Shown: positions 18,714-28,154 of the stretch, piece after piece
How the letters are laid out: each line of letters opens with the position of its first letter
Position numbering within the stretch: the stretch's first letter is position 1
Origin: Psychrobacter pasteurii
Lineage (GTDB): Bacteria; Pseudomonadota; Gammaproteobacteria; Pseudomonadales; Moraxellaceae
Direction of reading: 5' to 3'
Assembly (NCBI RefSeq): GCF_900162815.1
Contig: NZ_FUGD01000037.1
Coordinates: 1 to 40,791 of the forward strand
DNA: 40,791 bases
Position numbers and translations under genes: made by a program
The notes under the pieces: generated by a model
What the model was told of the DNA's origin: nothing
Database searches by the model: none
What the model saw: the letters and a program-made list of their open reading frames with translations, nothing else

Positions 18714-18886
18714 TTTAATCCTCCAGCCATCCAAGGCTTACACTTTATCTGTCTTATTTCCTTTTTAGACAGTAATTGAAGTCACTGACTACAGCCAATT
18801 ACTTGGCTTTATAGCAATATGTATTTACATCCTTTTACAAAGTTAGTCTGTTTCATAAGCGATTAAATGTCAAGCGACTAAAAACT

Positions 18887-18917
18887 AAAAAAGCCATAAC
18901 TAAAAGTTATGGCTTTG
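18887..18917 (-). terminator. Terminator of the envelope gene cluster, after lpxA
   Basis: Reading the minus strand, the 12-bp stem AAAGCCATAACT / AGTTATGGCTTT with a 3-base loop is followed by TTTTTTAG, about 40 bp after the lpxA stop. Confidence 0.9.
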
Positions 18918-18954
18918 GTTTAACTTAACTAATAATAGTTTTCAATTAACTAAA

Positions 18955-19734
18955 TTATCGAGTAATACCTCGGTTACTTTTAACTAAAGAATCTATTAAC
19001 AATTGAACTTTTGGTTCCTGTGGTAAGTAGTCCACATTCAATTCTTGAATCACCTGCTCTGTGGTTTTACCAGATTTAAAAATCAGTTTATAAGCAGCTC
19101 TTAGGGTATTAATCGTCTCTTTTGACCACTGTTTGCGGCGCATACCCTCAATATTGAGGCCATGTGCTGCCGCTGGATTACCAGAAACAAGAGTCATTGC
19201 CGCCACATCTTTGAGAATAACACTGCCACCGCCGACAAGACTGTAGTCCCCTATCTGACAAAATTGATGTACCCCAGCATTACCACCAACAATAACATTA
19301 TTACCAACATGCACGTGACCGGCAATGCCAACGTTGTTGGCCAACACATTACCATCACCGATAACACAGTCATGGGCTATATGGGTATTCACCATAAATA
19401 GGTTGTTGCTGCCAATTTTGGTCAGACTATTGTCCTGAATCGTTCCTCTATGGAAGCTACAAGCCTCTCGAATGGAGTTATTATCACCAATCTCAAGCCA
19501 AGTCTCCTCCCCAGCATACTTCAAGTCCTGACAGTCTTCACCGATACTCGCAAACTGGAAAATTTCATTATTTTTCCCAATACGCGTATTTTTGGTAACC
19601 ACCACATGGCGTAGCAGCTTAGTTCCTGCATCGATAGTGACATTGTCGCCAACAATACAATAAGGCCCAATCACGACGCTGTCATGAATTTCAGCCTTGC
19701 TGGAGACGATAGCAGTGTGGTGTATCTGTGTCAT
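18955..19734 (-). CDS. lpxA: Acyl-ACP--UDP-N-acetylglucosamine O-acyltransferase LpxA
   Basis: The 259-residue cytoplasmic enzyme does the first step of lipid A synthesis, moving a hydroxyacyl chain from ACP to UDP-GlcNAc. It begins with hexapeptide repeats of the left-handed beta helix (IHDSVVIGPYCIVGDNVTI and onward). The catalytic histidine is in NTHIAHDCVIGDG (His121). The C-terminal helical domain has GMRRKQWSKETINTLRAAYKLIFKSG. Length is close to the E. coli enzyme (262). The ATG at 19734 is preferred to a TTG three codons upstream, with AACAGG as a weak ribosome site. It is the last gene of the cluster, 55 bp after fabZ. Confidence 0.96.
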   Translation of the reverse strand: MTQIHHTAIVSSKAEIHDSVVIGPYCIVGDNVTIDAGTKLLRHVVVTKNTRIGKNNEIFQFASIGEDCQDLKYAGEETWLEIGDNNSIREACSFHRGTIQDNSLTKIGSNNLFMVNTHIAHDCVIGDGNVLANNVGIAGHVHVGNNVIVGGNAGVHQFCQIGDYSLVGGGSVILKDVAAMTLVSGNPAAAHGLNIEGMRRKQWSKETINTLRAAYKLIFKSGKTTEQVIQELNVDYLPQEPKVQLLIDSLVKSNRGITR

Positions 19735-19789
19735 TAAAAACAACCTGTTATTTTGCGAAAATTTAAAATTATATTATTGTATGAGGCGG

Positions 19790-20353
19790 CTAAGCCTTAC
19801 CGGTTCTATCTTGGCGCATAATCATTAATTGGGCACTGGCCGCTAATTTATCGTCTACGTAGGCTTTACAATCAAACTTGTAAAGCTCTCGCTTTTGCAG
19901 TAAAAGTTTAGACTTTAGTACCAGCTGATCGCCAGGAACCACAGGGGCTCTAAACCTAGCTTTATCCACACCTGCGAATAAAAATAGATAACCCTCTTCG
20001 GCGGTAACCCCTTCATTAATAAAGGCCAGTATACCTGATAACTGAGCCATAGCTTCAACAATCAACACGCCAGGCATAATAGGCTCTTGCGGGAAGTGAC
20101 CTTGAAAAAAGGGCTCATTGATAGTGACATTTTTATAGCCCGTAATCCAAGAGTTTGAGCCACAGGCCGTCACTCGGTCCACAAGCATAAAAGGATAACG
20201 GTGGGGCAAATAGCGTTTTAGCTGCTCATAACCCATGGGCAAGCTGACGGACTTATCTAACAATAGCTGTTCGTCTTCAGCGGTCATTTGCCATTCTTGT
20301 TGTTCAGCAGCTGTGTTAGCTACTGCATCTAAACCCTTGCTCTGCTGTGTCAT
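19790..20353 (-). CDS. fabZ: 3-hydroxyacyl-ACP dehydratase FabZ
   Basis: The 187-residue hot-dog-fold enzyme has the catalytic His block LPHRYPFMLVDRV and the Glu block GHFPQEPIMPGVLIVEAMAQ. It dehydrates 3-hydroxyacyl-ACPs in fatty-acid synthesis and competes with LpxA/LpxD for their hydroxyacyl substrates, which explains the conserved linkage. It is about 36 residues longer than E. coli FabZ because of an N-terminal polar extension. The ATG at 20353 has a strong AAGGA site, so the extension is probably real. It lies between lpxD and lpxA. Confidence 0.96.
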   Translation of the reverse strand: MTQQSKGLDAVANTAAEQQEWQMTAEDEQLLLDKSVSLPMGYEQLKRYLPHRYPFMLVDRVTACGSNSWITGYKNVTINEPFFQGHFPQEPIMPGVLIVEAMAQLSGILAFINEGVTAEEGYLFLFAGVDKARFRAPVVPGDQLVLKSKLLLQKRELYKFDCKAYVDDKLAASAQLMIMRQDRTGKA

Positions 20354-20508
20354 GAGCTGTCCTTATCAAAAAATTAAGCACACAAATCATAGTGTGGTTC
20401 TGTCACTTTAATTTAATCTACTAAAGCTAAGCTTAGCAAACAATTTACTAAGCTATTTACCAAGCTATGATTCTATATAAAAAACTTCTGTCCGTCAGAT
20501 AAAGCCTA

Positions 20509-21567
20509 TTACTTCTTACCCAATGCTCTAATTTTGACCATAGCTCGGCGCCAATCCATTGCCGGCATTGAGGTAACCCCGGATGAATAAACGCCTGGCT
20601 TTTTGATGGATTTACTAACTAGGGTCATCCCTGTTAGTACCACCCCATCTGTAATTTCTAAGTGGCCGGCGATGCCTACACCGCCGCCAATCATGCAATG
20701 CTTACCTATGACTGCACTACCAGCGATACCCACCTTTCCAGCAATGGCGGTACCTGCCCCAATTTTTACGTTATGGCCTATCTGAACTAAGTTATCAATG
20801 ATGACGTTATCTTCAATAATAGTATCGTCAACGGCCCCTCTATCAATGCAAGTCTGGCTACCAATACGAACATTATTGCCAATAACCACACCCCCTAGCT
20901 GTACGATGCGCTCCCAGCCTTCAATGCTGGTATTGGCCGTAGGAGCAAAGCCAAAGCCTTCAGAACCAATGCTAGCACCAGCATGAATCCTAACCTTATC
21001 TCCTAAATGGCAACTATGGCCAATGTAGCTGTTCGGATATAAGGTGCAGCCCTTACCGATTATAGAGTAAGGGTCGATATGAACGTGTGATTGTAATCGA
21101 CTGCCTGAGCCAATTTTTACCTGTTCACCAACCACACAAAAAGGCCCCACATAGACCTGCTCACCCAGCTCTGCAGAGTCAGCGACTTGGGCTGTGTGAT
21201 GGATAAAGGTCTGTTGCGGCTTAGTCAAAAAGCTCTGCGAACGATCAAACAGATGGGTTGCACTGGCATAGGCAACGTAAGGGGAAGACACTATCACTGC
21301 AATAGCGCTATCAGGCACTTGATCTGCATGATCTGCAGATACCAAGACCACTGCCGCTTTAGTTTCTGATAGCACTGAAGCGTACGCTTTGTCTGCCAAG
21401 AAACTCAGTTGACTCTCACTGGCCTGATCTAAACTGCCAATACCGGTCAACTGGGTCTGTAACTGAGCATTCGTCAACGATTGCTGATTTAAGATAGGCT
21501 GACGAGCCACGATGGCGGATATCACATCAGCAAGGCTTACGCTTAAAGTAGGAGCAGAAAGAGTCAT
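20509..21567 (-). CDS. lpxD: UDP-3-O-(3-hydroxyacyl)glucosamine N-acyltransferase LpxD
   Basis: With the ATG at 21567 the product is 352 residues; a TTG at 21594 would add nine. An N-terminal uridine-binding domain (SLADVISAIVARQ to about residue 100) is followed by a long left-handed beta helix of hexapeptide repeats. That region contains the catalytic block NLVQIGHNVKIGAGTAIAG and FIHHTAQVADSAELGEQ. The short C-terminal helix ends in RRAMVKIRALGKK. It does the third step of lipid A synthesis, N-acylating the glucosamine. It follows bamA with a 175-bp gap that lacks skp and contains a hairpin. A GCTAAGCTTAGC palindrome lies in the 155-bp gap to fabZ (20426-20437). Confidence 0.95.
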   Translation of the reverse strand: MTLSAPTLSVSLADVISAIVARQPILNQQSLTNAQLQTQLTGIGSLDQASESQLSFLADKAYASVLSETKAAVVLVSADHADQVPDSAIAVIVSSPYVAYASATHLFDRSQSFLTKPQQTFIHHTAQVADSAELGEQVYVGPFCVVGEQVKIGSGSRLQSHVHIDPYSIIGKGCTLYPNSYIGHSCHLGDKVRIHAGASIGSEGFGFAPTANTSIEGWERIVQLGGVVIGNNVRIGSQTCIDRGAVDDTIIEDNVIIDNLVQIGHNVKIGAGTAIAGKVGIAGSAVIGKHCMIGGGVGIAGHLEITDGVVLTGMTLVSKSIKKPGVYSSGVTSMPAMDWRRAMVKIRALGKK

Positions 21568-21664
21568 AAAGAGGCCAAGTTTCCTTAAATCCAAAGCACA
21601 GTATAAAAGTGGATATTGGTAAAAAGTTACCCGCTAAATACTTTAAGATTTTAATTAAACGAAA

Positions 21665-21687
21665 GCTCAAAGTTACTAACTTTGAGC
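21665..21687. terminator. Hairpin between bamA and lpxD (possible attenuating terminator)
   Basis: The perfect 10-bp stem GCTCAAAGTT / AACTTTGAGC has a 3-base loop. On the minus (transcribed) strand it is followed by TTTCGTTTAATT, a broken T-run, so termination would be partial at best. It occupies the slot where skp is found in many relatives. Confidence 0.6.
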
Positions 21688-21742
21688 CTGTATAAAAGTG
21701 TCCCAATAAAGAATATCAAAACCTATATCAGCGTTTGATAAC

Positions 21743-24166
21743 CTAGAAAGTACTACCAATCTGGAATTGTACTTCTTCAGTCTTATCACCCTCTTTATCA
21801 CCAAATGGCTTAGCGTAACTTAAAGAGATAGGACCAATTGGGGTAAACCAAGTAACCCCAGCACCAGCACTGTATCTGAAGTCATTATCTTGGGTCAATA
21901 ATGGTGTACTACCTTCGATAAACTTGCCCGTATCTTTGTCAAAGTCAACTTTCTTATCTTCTTTATCCGTCGTATCAAATACTTGACCGCCCTCTACGAA
22001 CAACACCGGACGTACTTGATCTGCCCAATCGCCTTTAAATGGCATAGGTAGGATCAGCTCAGCACCAACGGTAGCTAAAGCATTACCGCCTACTTCTTCA
22101 TAGTATTGATACTGGCTTTCGTTATCTGGGTCTATATTTGAGAATGACGGAGAGATAGGACCTAAACTAGAAGATTCATAGCCTCGAACAGAACCATAAC
22201 CCCCAGCATAGAAGTTTTCATAGAAAGGCAAGTCATTACCATAGCCAAGCTTAGCATAACCACGGGCAACGAAATCTTTCGCTAAAGGATAATAATAGTT
22301 ACCTCTATAGATTAGCTTTTGGTACGTTTGATCACCAAAACCTAAAGTCGCATTCACTGTATGGCTCATACCTTTCGTCGGGAATACAGGACGATCTAAC
22401 GTACTATAATCCCAACCTAGCTCAAGGTTATAAGTATTGTAGTCATTTTGGAACTGATAAGAACTGTTGTCTTTATCGTACTTACCATCTTCTTTTAACA
22501 CATCATAAGCGTTAGAAAGACCTAGGTAACGACCGCCTTTTACTTCTGTATTATCGTAGTTAAAGCCAGCACTAATACGTTTGGTTTCATCAATCGGATA
22601 GCTGTAAGTTAAGTTAGCCCCATAAGAGTCTAAAACGTACTCACTAACGTTACGATCATCAAGTTTGGTCTTTCTATAATATCCACTGACACCTTGTGAT
22701 ACCCCATTTTCGGTAAAGTACGGGTCGGTGAAGCCTAAGCTGTACGAGTCACGAGTCTGAGAACGAGCTAAAGCAGCATTGACTCGGTTACCAGTACCCA
22801 TGAAGTTTCTTTGGCTGAAGTCTAACTGGAAGGTTACCCCGCCGCTTTGCGAGTAACCCGCAGCGATGGTCGAGCTTCCTGAAGGCTGCTCTTCAACACT
22901 GAAGTTGACATCCACTTGGTCTGGCGCATTCGGCACAGGCTTAACATCGACGTTAACCGCTTTAAAGAAACCTGTACGCATTAGACGCACACGTGAACTT
23001 TGAATTTTCTCACTAGAAGCCAATGCCCCTTCTAGCTGACGCATTTCACGACGCAGTACTTCATCTTCGGTCTTAGTGTTACCGTTAAAGTTAATACGGC
23101 GCACATAAACAGGACGGGCAGGATCGATGAAATAATCAATATCTACGGTCTTAGTCTCATCATTGATGCGAGGCACCGGACGAACTTGGGCAAAATAGTA
23201 GCCATCATCGCCATATTGGTTCTTTAAGGCACTGGTAGAAGCCTCTAGTTTGGCTTGAGAGAATTGCTCACCTGGCTGAAAAGAGATGCTTTTTGCTAAT
23301 TCTTGTTTGTCGTAAGTGGGGTTGCCTAAGAAATTGGCTTCACCAAACTTATACTGCTCCCCTTCCGTCATACTCACTTCGATAAAGACTTTGTCTTTTG
23401 AGTCATTGATATTCAAAATGGCATTATCAACACTAAAGTTAACAAAGCCTTCGTTCATATACATTGACTTTAAGTTCTCTAAGCTGGCCGCTAGCTTTTC
23501 TTTAGCATAGCGATCTGACTTAGAAAGCAGACGAGTCCAAGAAGTTTCTTTTACCGCAAATACATCTTTAATGTCTTCATCACTAAAGTGCTTGTTACCA
23601 ATAACGTTAATATCGACCACTTTAGCTGCTTTACCTTCGATGAAACGTACAGTTAGCTTCACGCGGTTACCATCTAACAGCTCTTGATCCACTTCGATGT
23701 CACTGTTGTAGTAGCCTTGACCGATATACTGTTGTTGCAGCTCATTGGCCACGTTCTGAACTGTGGACTGCTTCAAGACGCTGCCCACAGAGATACCTGC
23801 ATATTTCAGACCTTCTTCTAAGCCATCTTTTGGAATAAGTTTGTTGCCCTCAAAGTTAACTTCAGCAACGATAGGACGCTCAACCACATAATAAGTCACA
23901 CGTCCGTTTTCATTCTTGGCCTGAATGTTGGCAAAATCACCAGTGGCATATAAAGCTTGGATGCTGTTAGCTAACTCTTGATCGGTAACCGTCTCGCCCA
24001 CATTGGTAGTCAATAGAGGATATAAACTTTCAGGAGTTAAACGTTGCAGACCTACAAACTGGACGTCGGTTAATACAGCATCCGCTGCTTGTGCCGATAC
24101 GGCCATAATCGCTGCGAATGCAGGTACTGCTATTAGTTGTGACATTTTAAATAAAGACGTTTGCAT
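21743..24166 (-). CDS. bamA: Outer membrane protein assembly factor BamA
   Basis: From the ATG at 24166 the precursor is 807 residues, very close to E. coli BamA (810); an upstream GTG at 24229 gives an implausible leader. A signal peptide ends in SAQA. Five POTRA domains span residues about 25-420 (for example VNFEGNKLIPKDGLEEGLKYAG, VIGNKHFSDEDIKDVF, INFNGNTKTEDEVLRREMRQLEGA). The 16-strand barrel then includes the conserved VRGYESSSLGPIS motif of loop 6 and ends with phenylalanine (FQIGSTF), a typical C-terminal signature. It inserts beta-barrel proteins into the outer membrane. A 9-bp hairpin lies in the 287-bp gap upstream. Confidence 0.97.
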   Translation of the reverse strand: MQTSLFKMSQLIAVPAFAAIMAVSAQAADAVLTDVQFVGLQRLTPESLYPLLTTNVGETVTDQELANSIQALYATGDFANIQAKNENGRVTYYVVERPIVAEVNFEGNKLIPKDGLEEGLKYAGISVGSVLKQSTVQNVANELQQQYIGQGYYNSDIEVDQELLDGNRVKLTVRFIEGKAAKVVDINVIGNKHFSDEDIKDVFAVKETSWTRLLSKSDRYAKEKLAASLENLKSMYMNEGFVNFSVDNAILNINDSKDKVFIEVSMTEGEQYKFGEANFLGNPTYDKQELAKSISFQPGEQFSQAKLEASTSALKNQYGDDGYYFAQVRPVPRINDETKTVDIDYFIDPARPVYVRRINFNGNTKTEDEVLRREMRQLEGALASSEKIQSSRVRLMRTGFFKAVNVDVKPVPNAPDQVDVNFSVEEQPSGSSTIAAGYSQSGGVTFQLDFSQRNFMGTGNRVNAALARSQTRDSYSLGFTDPYFTENGVSQGVSGYYRKTKLDDRNVSEYVLDSYGANLTYSYPIDETKRISAGFNYDNTEVKGGRYLGLSNAYDVLKEDGKYDKDNSSYQFQNDYNTYNLELGWDYSTLDRPVFPTKGMSHTVNATLGFGDQTYQKLIYRGNYYYPLAKDFVARGYAKLGYGNDLPFYENFYAGGYGSVRGYESSSLGPISPSFSNIDPDNESQYQYYEEVGGNALATVGAELILPMPFKGDWADQVRPVLFVEGGQVFDTTDKEDKKVDFDKDTGKFIEGSTPLLTQDNDFRYSAGAGVTWFTPIGPISLSYAKPFGDKEGDKTEEVQFQIGSTF

Positions 24167-24300
24167 ACATACAATCCGTGATTCAAAGAACGTGCTAAAA
24201 GTAAGGGGTTTTAAAAATTTGTCTTCCACTATACTTCATAGTGAATTATTGAGCTTATGTATATTTTACAAAAGTAAAAGGCAGAGCTTGGTCTTATACA

Positions 24301-24324
24301 TACCTCGAGCATTGACTCGAAGTA
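24301..24324. repeat. Hairpin in the rseP-bamA gap
   Basis: TACCTCGAG and CTCGAAGTA form a 9-bp stem (one G-U pair in the minus-strand RNA) around a 6-base loop, CATTGA. No T-run follows. It may be an RNA processing or stability element in the bamA leader. Confidence 0.5.
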
Positions 24325-24453
24325 CCGCCTTACTTTGCATTAAACTTATTAGGTTTTTGCAAAACAATCGTAATCTTGGGGGAAGATACGCCCCATATTT
24401 ATTTATAAGCAACTATTTAAAGCTATTAAATTAATAAAATCCAGTATTTTTGT

Positions 24454-25914
24454 TTAAAAATAACGACTAAAGTCATTGGTTATGGCCAAAATCATAAAGC
24501 CAAGAAGAAATAAGAAGCCCAAGTTAAAGCCAATAATCTGCATCCTTTCAGAGACAGGTCGACCTCGTATAAGCTCGATCAAATAATATAATAAATGACC
24601 CCCATCTAAAACTGGGATGGGCAATAAGTTCAATACCGCAAGACTTAGGCTGATGATGCCGGCGTTGGCCAATACTTGCTCCCAGCTAATCTCAAAGCTT
24701 TGCTTACTGATAACCGCAATAGTAATAGGGCCCGATAGGTTATCTAATCCCACTTTACCGGTGATCATTTTACCCATCGAATTTAAGGTCATGGTTGCCA
24801 ATTGACCGGTTTTTGCAAAAGCTTTACCGATAGCTGTTATAGGGTCGTAGGATACCATCGTTTTATAGTCATCTGGTACTACAATCTCGATAGGCGCAAT
24901 ACCCGCCCCAATCTGGCCATACTGTTGACCCGCTGAGCCTTTTTTGCCTTGTGGCATGATCTGCAATTGAACTTCACGACTTTCGCCTTGCTCATTTTCT
25001 CTAAGCACTGTGAAGTTAAGCAGGGTCTCAGGGTTGTCGCGGATAATACGAGTGACCACCAACCAGTCTTCTACTGGCTCATTATTGATGGCGACAATTT
25101 TATCACCGACTTTCATCCCTTGACGTATGGCAGCCCCATCTTCTGATAACTGCCCTATTACCGGCTCAATCTGCGGCTGCCAAGGCAGAACACCCAAGCT
25201 GGTTAACGTATCTTTGCCAGACTGCGTGCCCTGCATGAAGTTATCAATAGGCACTTCAACCTCATTGGCCTGAGCATAGACTGATGAGGATTTTTCAGAG
25301 GTCGAGTCATTGGCCGAGCCTTCCAAGCCTTCTGGGCTTGCTGCTACTTTTTGTAGCGCCAGAGAGACCGTACCCGTCTCTCCCATACGATCGGCTAAGC
25401 GATAGTTAATCTCTTCCCAAGTCTGTACGTTATGACCATCAACCGCAACGATTTTATCGCCTTTGGGTAGATTAACAGTGGCCGCTGGAGTCTGGGGTAA
25501 AACTGACCCAATACGGGTATTTAACTGCTCACTGGGCACTAAAAACAGGACCCAAAATAAGGCAATCGCAATGATGAAATTCATCAAGGGACCAGCGGCA
25601 ACAATGGCTATCTTCTTTAAAGGGTGCTGATTATTAAAAGCCAAATGCTTCTCTTCTTCAGCCACTTCCCCTTCTCGCTCATCGAGCATCTTCACATAAC
25701 CGCCAAGCGGTAAGGCAGAAATTCGATAATCAGTACCGGTTTTTTTGCTGGTCCAACTGGCAAGCTTAGGGCCAAAACCAATCGAGTAGGTTAAAACCTT
25801 GACTCCACACAAGCGAGCCACAATGTAGTGTCCCCACTCATGCAGCGCCACTAAAGGGCCTAAAATAGCCGCAAAAGCAAGGAGAAATAGAGCCAATGTC
25901 ATTAACTGCGACAT
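24454..25914 (-). CDS. rseP: RIP metalloprotease RseP (site-2 protease)
   Basis: The 486-residue inner-membrane protease has the zinc motif HEWGH in the first helix (His25, Glu26, His29) and the second-site motif NLLPIPVLDGGH near residue 435, which supplies the Asp ligand. Two PDZ regions lie between, around residues 125-240 and 240-320. It cleaves the anti-sigma factor RseA after DegS and clears signal-peptide remnants. It is about 36 residues longer than E. coli RseP because of a Ser-rich insert in the first PDZ domain (GSANDSTSEKSSSV). Its start overlaps the dxr stop by 13 bp, so the two are translationally coupled. Confidence 0.96.
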   Translation of the reverse strand: MSQLMTLALFLLAFAAILGPLVALHEWGHYIVARLCGVKVLTYSIGFGPKLASWTSKKTGTDYRISALPLGGYVKMLDEREGEVAEEEKHLAFNNQHPLKKIAIVAAGPLMNFIIAIALFWVLFLVPSEQLNTRIGSVLPQTPAATVNLPKGDKIVAVDGHNVQTWEEINYRLADRMGETGTVSLALQKVAASPEGLEGSANDSTSEKSSSVYAQANEVEVPIDNFMQGTQSGKDTLTSLGVLPWQPQIEPVIGQLSEDGAAIRQGMKVGDKIVAINNEPVEDWLVVTRIIRDNPETLLNFTVLRENEQGESREVQLQIMPQGKKGSAGQQYGQIGAGIAPIEIVVPDDYKTMVSYDPITAIGKAFAKTGQLATMTLNSMGKMITGKVGLDNLSGPITIAVISKQSFEISWEQVLANAGIISLSLAVLNLLPIPVLDGGHLLYYLIELIRGRPVSERMQIIGFNLGFLFLLGFMILAITNDFSRYF

Positions 25915-27146
25915 TTTTCTACCTCTTGTTGAGCTTGGATTCGAGCTAACTTATCTATGGCTAAAATATCCTCTAAGGTTTTTATATGACCGCTAAAGCT
26001 GTCTGCATTAACCTTTTTATCAGATGTAACAGAATCTTGCTGATGCATAGTGTCCAATACTCGACCATTAATCAAGGCAATATCGGTTAAAGAAACTTGC
26101 TCTTTTATGAACGCCTCTACTGCAACCTCATTGGCAGCGTTTAAAGCAATGGTCGCTGCCTGCCCAGACTGCATGGCTTCTCTGGCTAATTTTAGACAAG
26201 CAAATTTATGTAAATCTGGCTTGATAAATTCTAGTGCCGATAATTCATATAAGTCTAAAGATTTAACCCCTGCATTAATGCGATTTGGATAGGCCAAAGC
26301 ATGGGCAATTGGGGTACGCATATCAGGACTGCCCATTTGTGCAAGGAAGCTACCGTCACAGTATTCAACCATAGAGTGGATGATACTTTGAGGATGAATA
26401 ACCACATTAATTTGCGACTCGTCTAAATCAAATAAATGACAGGCTTCAATAAGCTCCAGCCCTTTATTCATCATTGTTGCCGAGTCTACTGATATCTTTT
26501 GGCCCATAGACCAATTGGGATGTTTAACAGCTTCACTTACGCTAGCTGCTTGCATCTGCTCCCAGCTTTTGTGTAAAAAAGGTCCGCCAGAAGCTGTCAG
26601 CCACAACTTACTGATGCCATGACAAATATTGTGAATTTGGGTGTTTTTTTGCTGAACTTCAGCAGGTAAACATTGGAAAATAGCATTGTGCTCAGAGTCT
26701 AACGGCAATAAAGTGGCCCCATTATCTCGAACAGCCTGCATCATCAGACTGCCCGCCATAACCAAAGCTTCTTTATTGGCCAATAACACTCGTTTACCAG
26801 CCTTAGCTGCGGTTAAGGTAGAAGCTAATCCTGCCGCACCAACAATAGCCGCTACCACAGTGTCAACCTCGGTATCTGCTGCGATATCATCTAGGCCAGC
26901 TTGCCCTCCCACCACATCACAGTGGAGATTGGCTTGCTGTAAACGTGCGGCGAATTCATCAACTTTATCTTCAGGAACAGCCACTCGGCTAGGCTTGAAC
27001 TGCTGGCATAACTGAAACAACTTATCCAATCGCCCATGACCTGATAGCGCATAAACTTGATAGTGCTCTGGGTGATCAGCCAATATCGACAGGGTACTGT
27101 CACCAATAGATCCTGTGGCGCCGAGGACAGCGATGCGTTGGGTCAT
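25902..27146 (-). CDS. dxr: 1-deoxy-D-xylulose 5-phosphate reductoisomerase
   Basis: The 414-residue enzyme converts DXP to MEP, the committed step of the non-mevalonate isoprenoid pathway. The NADPH site is IAVLGATGSIGDSTLSIL at residues 4-21. The metal and substrate blocks LLPLDSEHNAIFQCL and WSMGQKISVDSATMMNKGLELIEA, and the region NVVIHPQSIIHSMVEYCDGS, are all present. It is slightly longer than the E. coli form (398), with an insert in the middle (KNTQIHNICHGISK). The ATG has AAAAGG upstream. It sits between cdsA and rseP, as in many gammaproteobacteria, supplying the isoprenoid that UppS uses. Confidence 0.97.
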   Translation of the reverse strand: MTQRIAVLGATGSIGDSTLSILADHPEHYQVYALSGHGRLDKLFQLCQQFKPSRVAVPEDKVDEFAARLQQANLHCDVVGGQAGLDDIAADTEVDTVVAAIVGAAGLASTLTAAKAGKRVLLANKEALVMAGSLMMQAVRDNGATLLPLDSEHNAIFQCLPAEVQQKNTQIHNICHGISKLWLTASGGPFLHKSWEQMQAASVSEAVKHPNWSMGQKISVDSATMMNKGLELIEACHLFDLDESQINVVIHPQSIIHSMVEYCDGSFLAQMGSPDMRTPIAHALAYPNRINAGVKSLDLYELSALEFIKPDLHKFACLKLAREAMQSGQAATIALNAANEVAVEAFIKEQVSLTDIALINGRVLDTMHQQDSVTSDKKVNADSFSGHIKTLEDILAIDKLARIQAQQEVEKCRS

Positions 27147-27284
27147 AACTTACCTTTTAAACCATTGCTAGTTTTAATATAAAAATTAATGAAGAGGGGC
27201 GACTGTTTTTTAAGTCGCTCATGCTCAAGTCTATGTGCTTAGTCTGTGTCGCTTAGTCTGAGCTATTTAGGCTTCTAGGGTGAA

Positions 27285-28091
27285 TTAAATAGCCATGCCA
27301 AAGTACTGCATGGCCCAAAAGCCTAAAGCAAAAATTGGCGTAGCGGATAATAAAGAGTCAATGCGATCTAAGACACCTCCATGTCCTGGCAAAATAGTAC
27401 CCGAGTCTTTAACCCCCGCACGACGCTTCAGCATGGACTCAAATAAATCACCCAATACTGACGCTAAGATAGTCACTAAAGACAGCAGAACAAATAAAAC
27501 CAGCTCCATACCAGTCAGTTGTAGCTTAAATAAGCTGATGCCTATGACCACGACCAGTCCTGTGGCCAGTCCTCCCATAAGTCCTTCCACACTCTTATTT
27601 GGTGAGACATTAGGCGACATTTTTCGTTTACCAAATTTACGGCCAACGAAGTATGCCCCACTATCCGCACACCATACCAATGAGAAGACGTACAGAAGCC
27701 ACCAGGGCGACAGTTGCCATAAATAAAACATGGCACTAATAGCAGCCGTTAAGATAACGAGGCCCATCACAGACAGTCGCTGACCATACCAGTTGGTAGT
27801 AGCAGGAAACTTAGTCACCCAAGACAGGGCCATCACCCAAATAACAAGGGCAGCAGCCCACCAAGCAGGCCAAGAGGCAGGGAGCAATAAGGTAATCATA
27901 GTAATGGCAAACGCCAATACCACGAATAAGGAAGGGGTGCGCCATTTTGGCATTAATTTGGTCCACTCATGGGAAGCTATAATTATCCCAGCGGCCAATA
28001 AAGGAACGAACAGATAAGGCGTATCACTAGCAAATAGTGCGACTCCCACAATCAAGACCAAAATTAAAGCCGTCTTAATGCGTATCCACAT
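27285..28091 (-). CDS. cdsA: Phosphatidate cytidylyltransferase CdsA
   Basis: From the ATG at 28091 (GAGG about 8 bases upstream; the GTG at 28100 would leave no spacing) the product is 268 residues. It is a polytopic inner-membrane protein with about eight helices. The family signature is SMLKRRAGVKDSGTILPGHGGVLDRIDSL near the C-terminus, containing the metal-binding Asp pair. It makes CDP-diacylglycerol from phosphatidate and CTP for all phospholipid synthesis. It follows uppS by 63 bp. The 138-bp gap to dxr contains a small hairpin (GCGACT / AGTCGC, 27199-27218) and two copies of GCTTAGTCTG 13 bp apart (27237 and 27250). Confidence 0.96.
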   Translation of the reverse strand: MWIRIKTALILVLIVGVALFASDTPYLFVPLLAAGIIIASHEWTKLMPKWRTPSLFVVLAFAITMITLLLPASWPAWWAAALVIWVMALSWVTKFPATTNWYGQRLSVMGLVILTAAISAMFYLWQLSPWWLLYVFSLVWCADSGAYFVGRKFGKRKMSPNVSPNKSVEGLMGGLATGLVVVIGISLFKLQLTGMELVLFVLLSLVTILASVLGDLFESMLKRRAGVKDSGTILPGHGGVLDRIDSLLSATPIFALGFWAMQYFGMAI

Positions 28092-28154
28092 ACTAGGCAC
28101 CCTCTTTTATTTTTATTCATGTAAGTAAAGAAACGTGCTTATTAAACCTAAGCT

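Noticed and set aside
24003..24434. 143-codon plus-strand ORF over the bamA start and upstream gap
   Set aside because: It is mostly antisense to bamA, which is certain, and its protein has no recognisable features.
27199..27259. Small hairpin and GCTTAGTCTG direct repeat in the cdsA-dxr gap as a regulatory element
   Set aside because: The stem is only 6 bp and the repeat only 10 bp; chance is a sufficient explanation.
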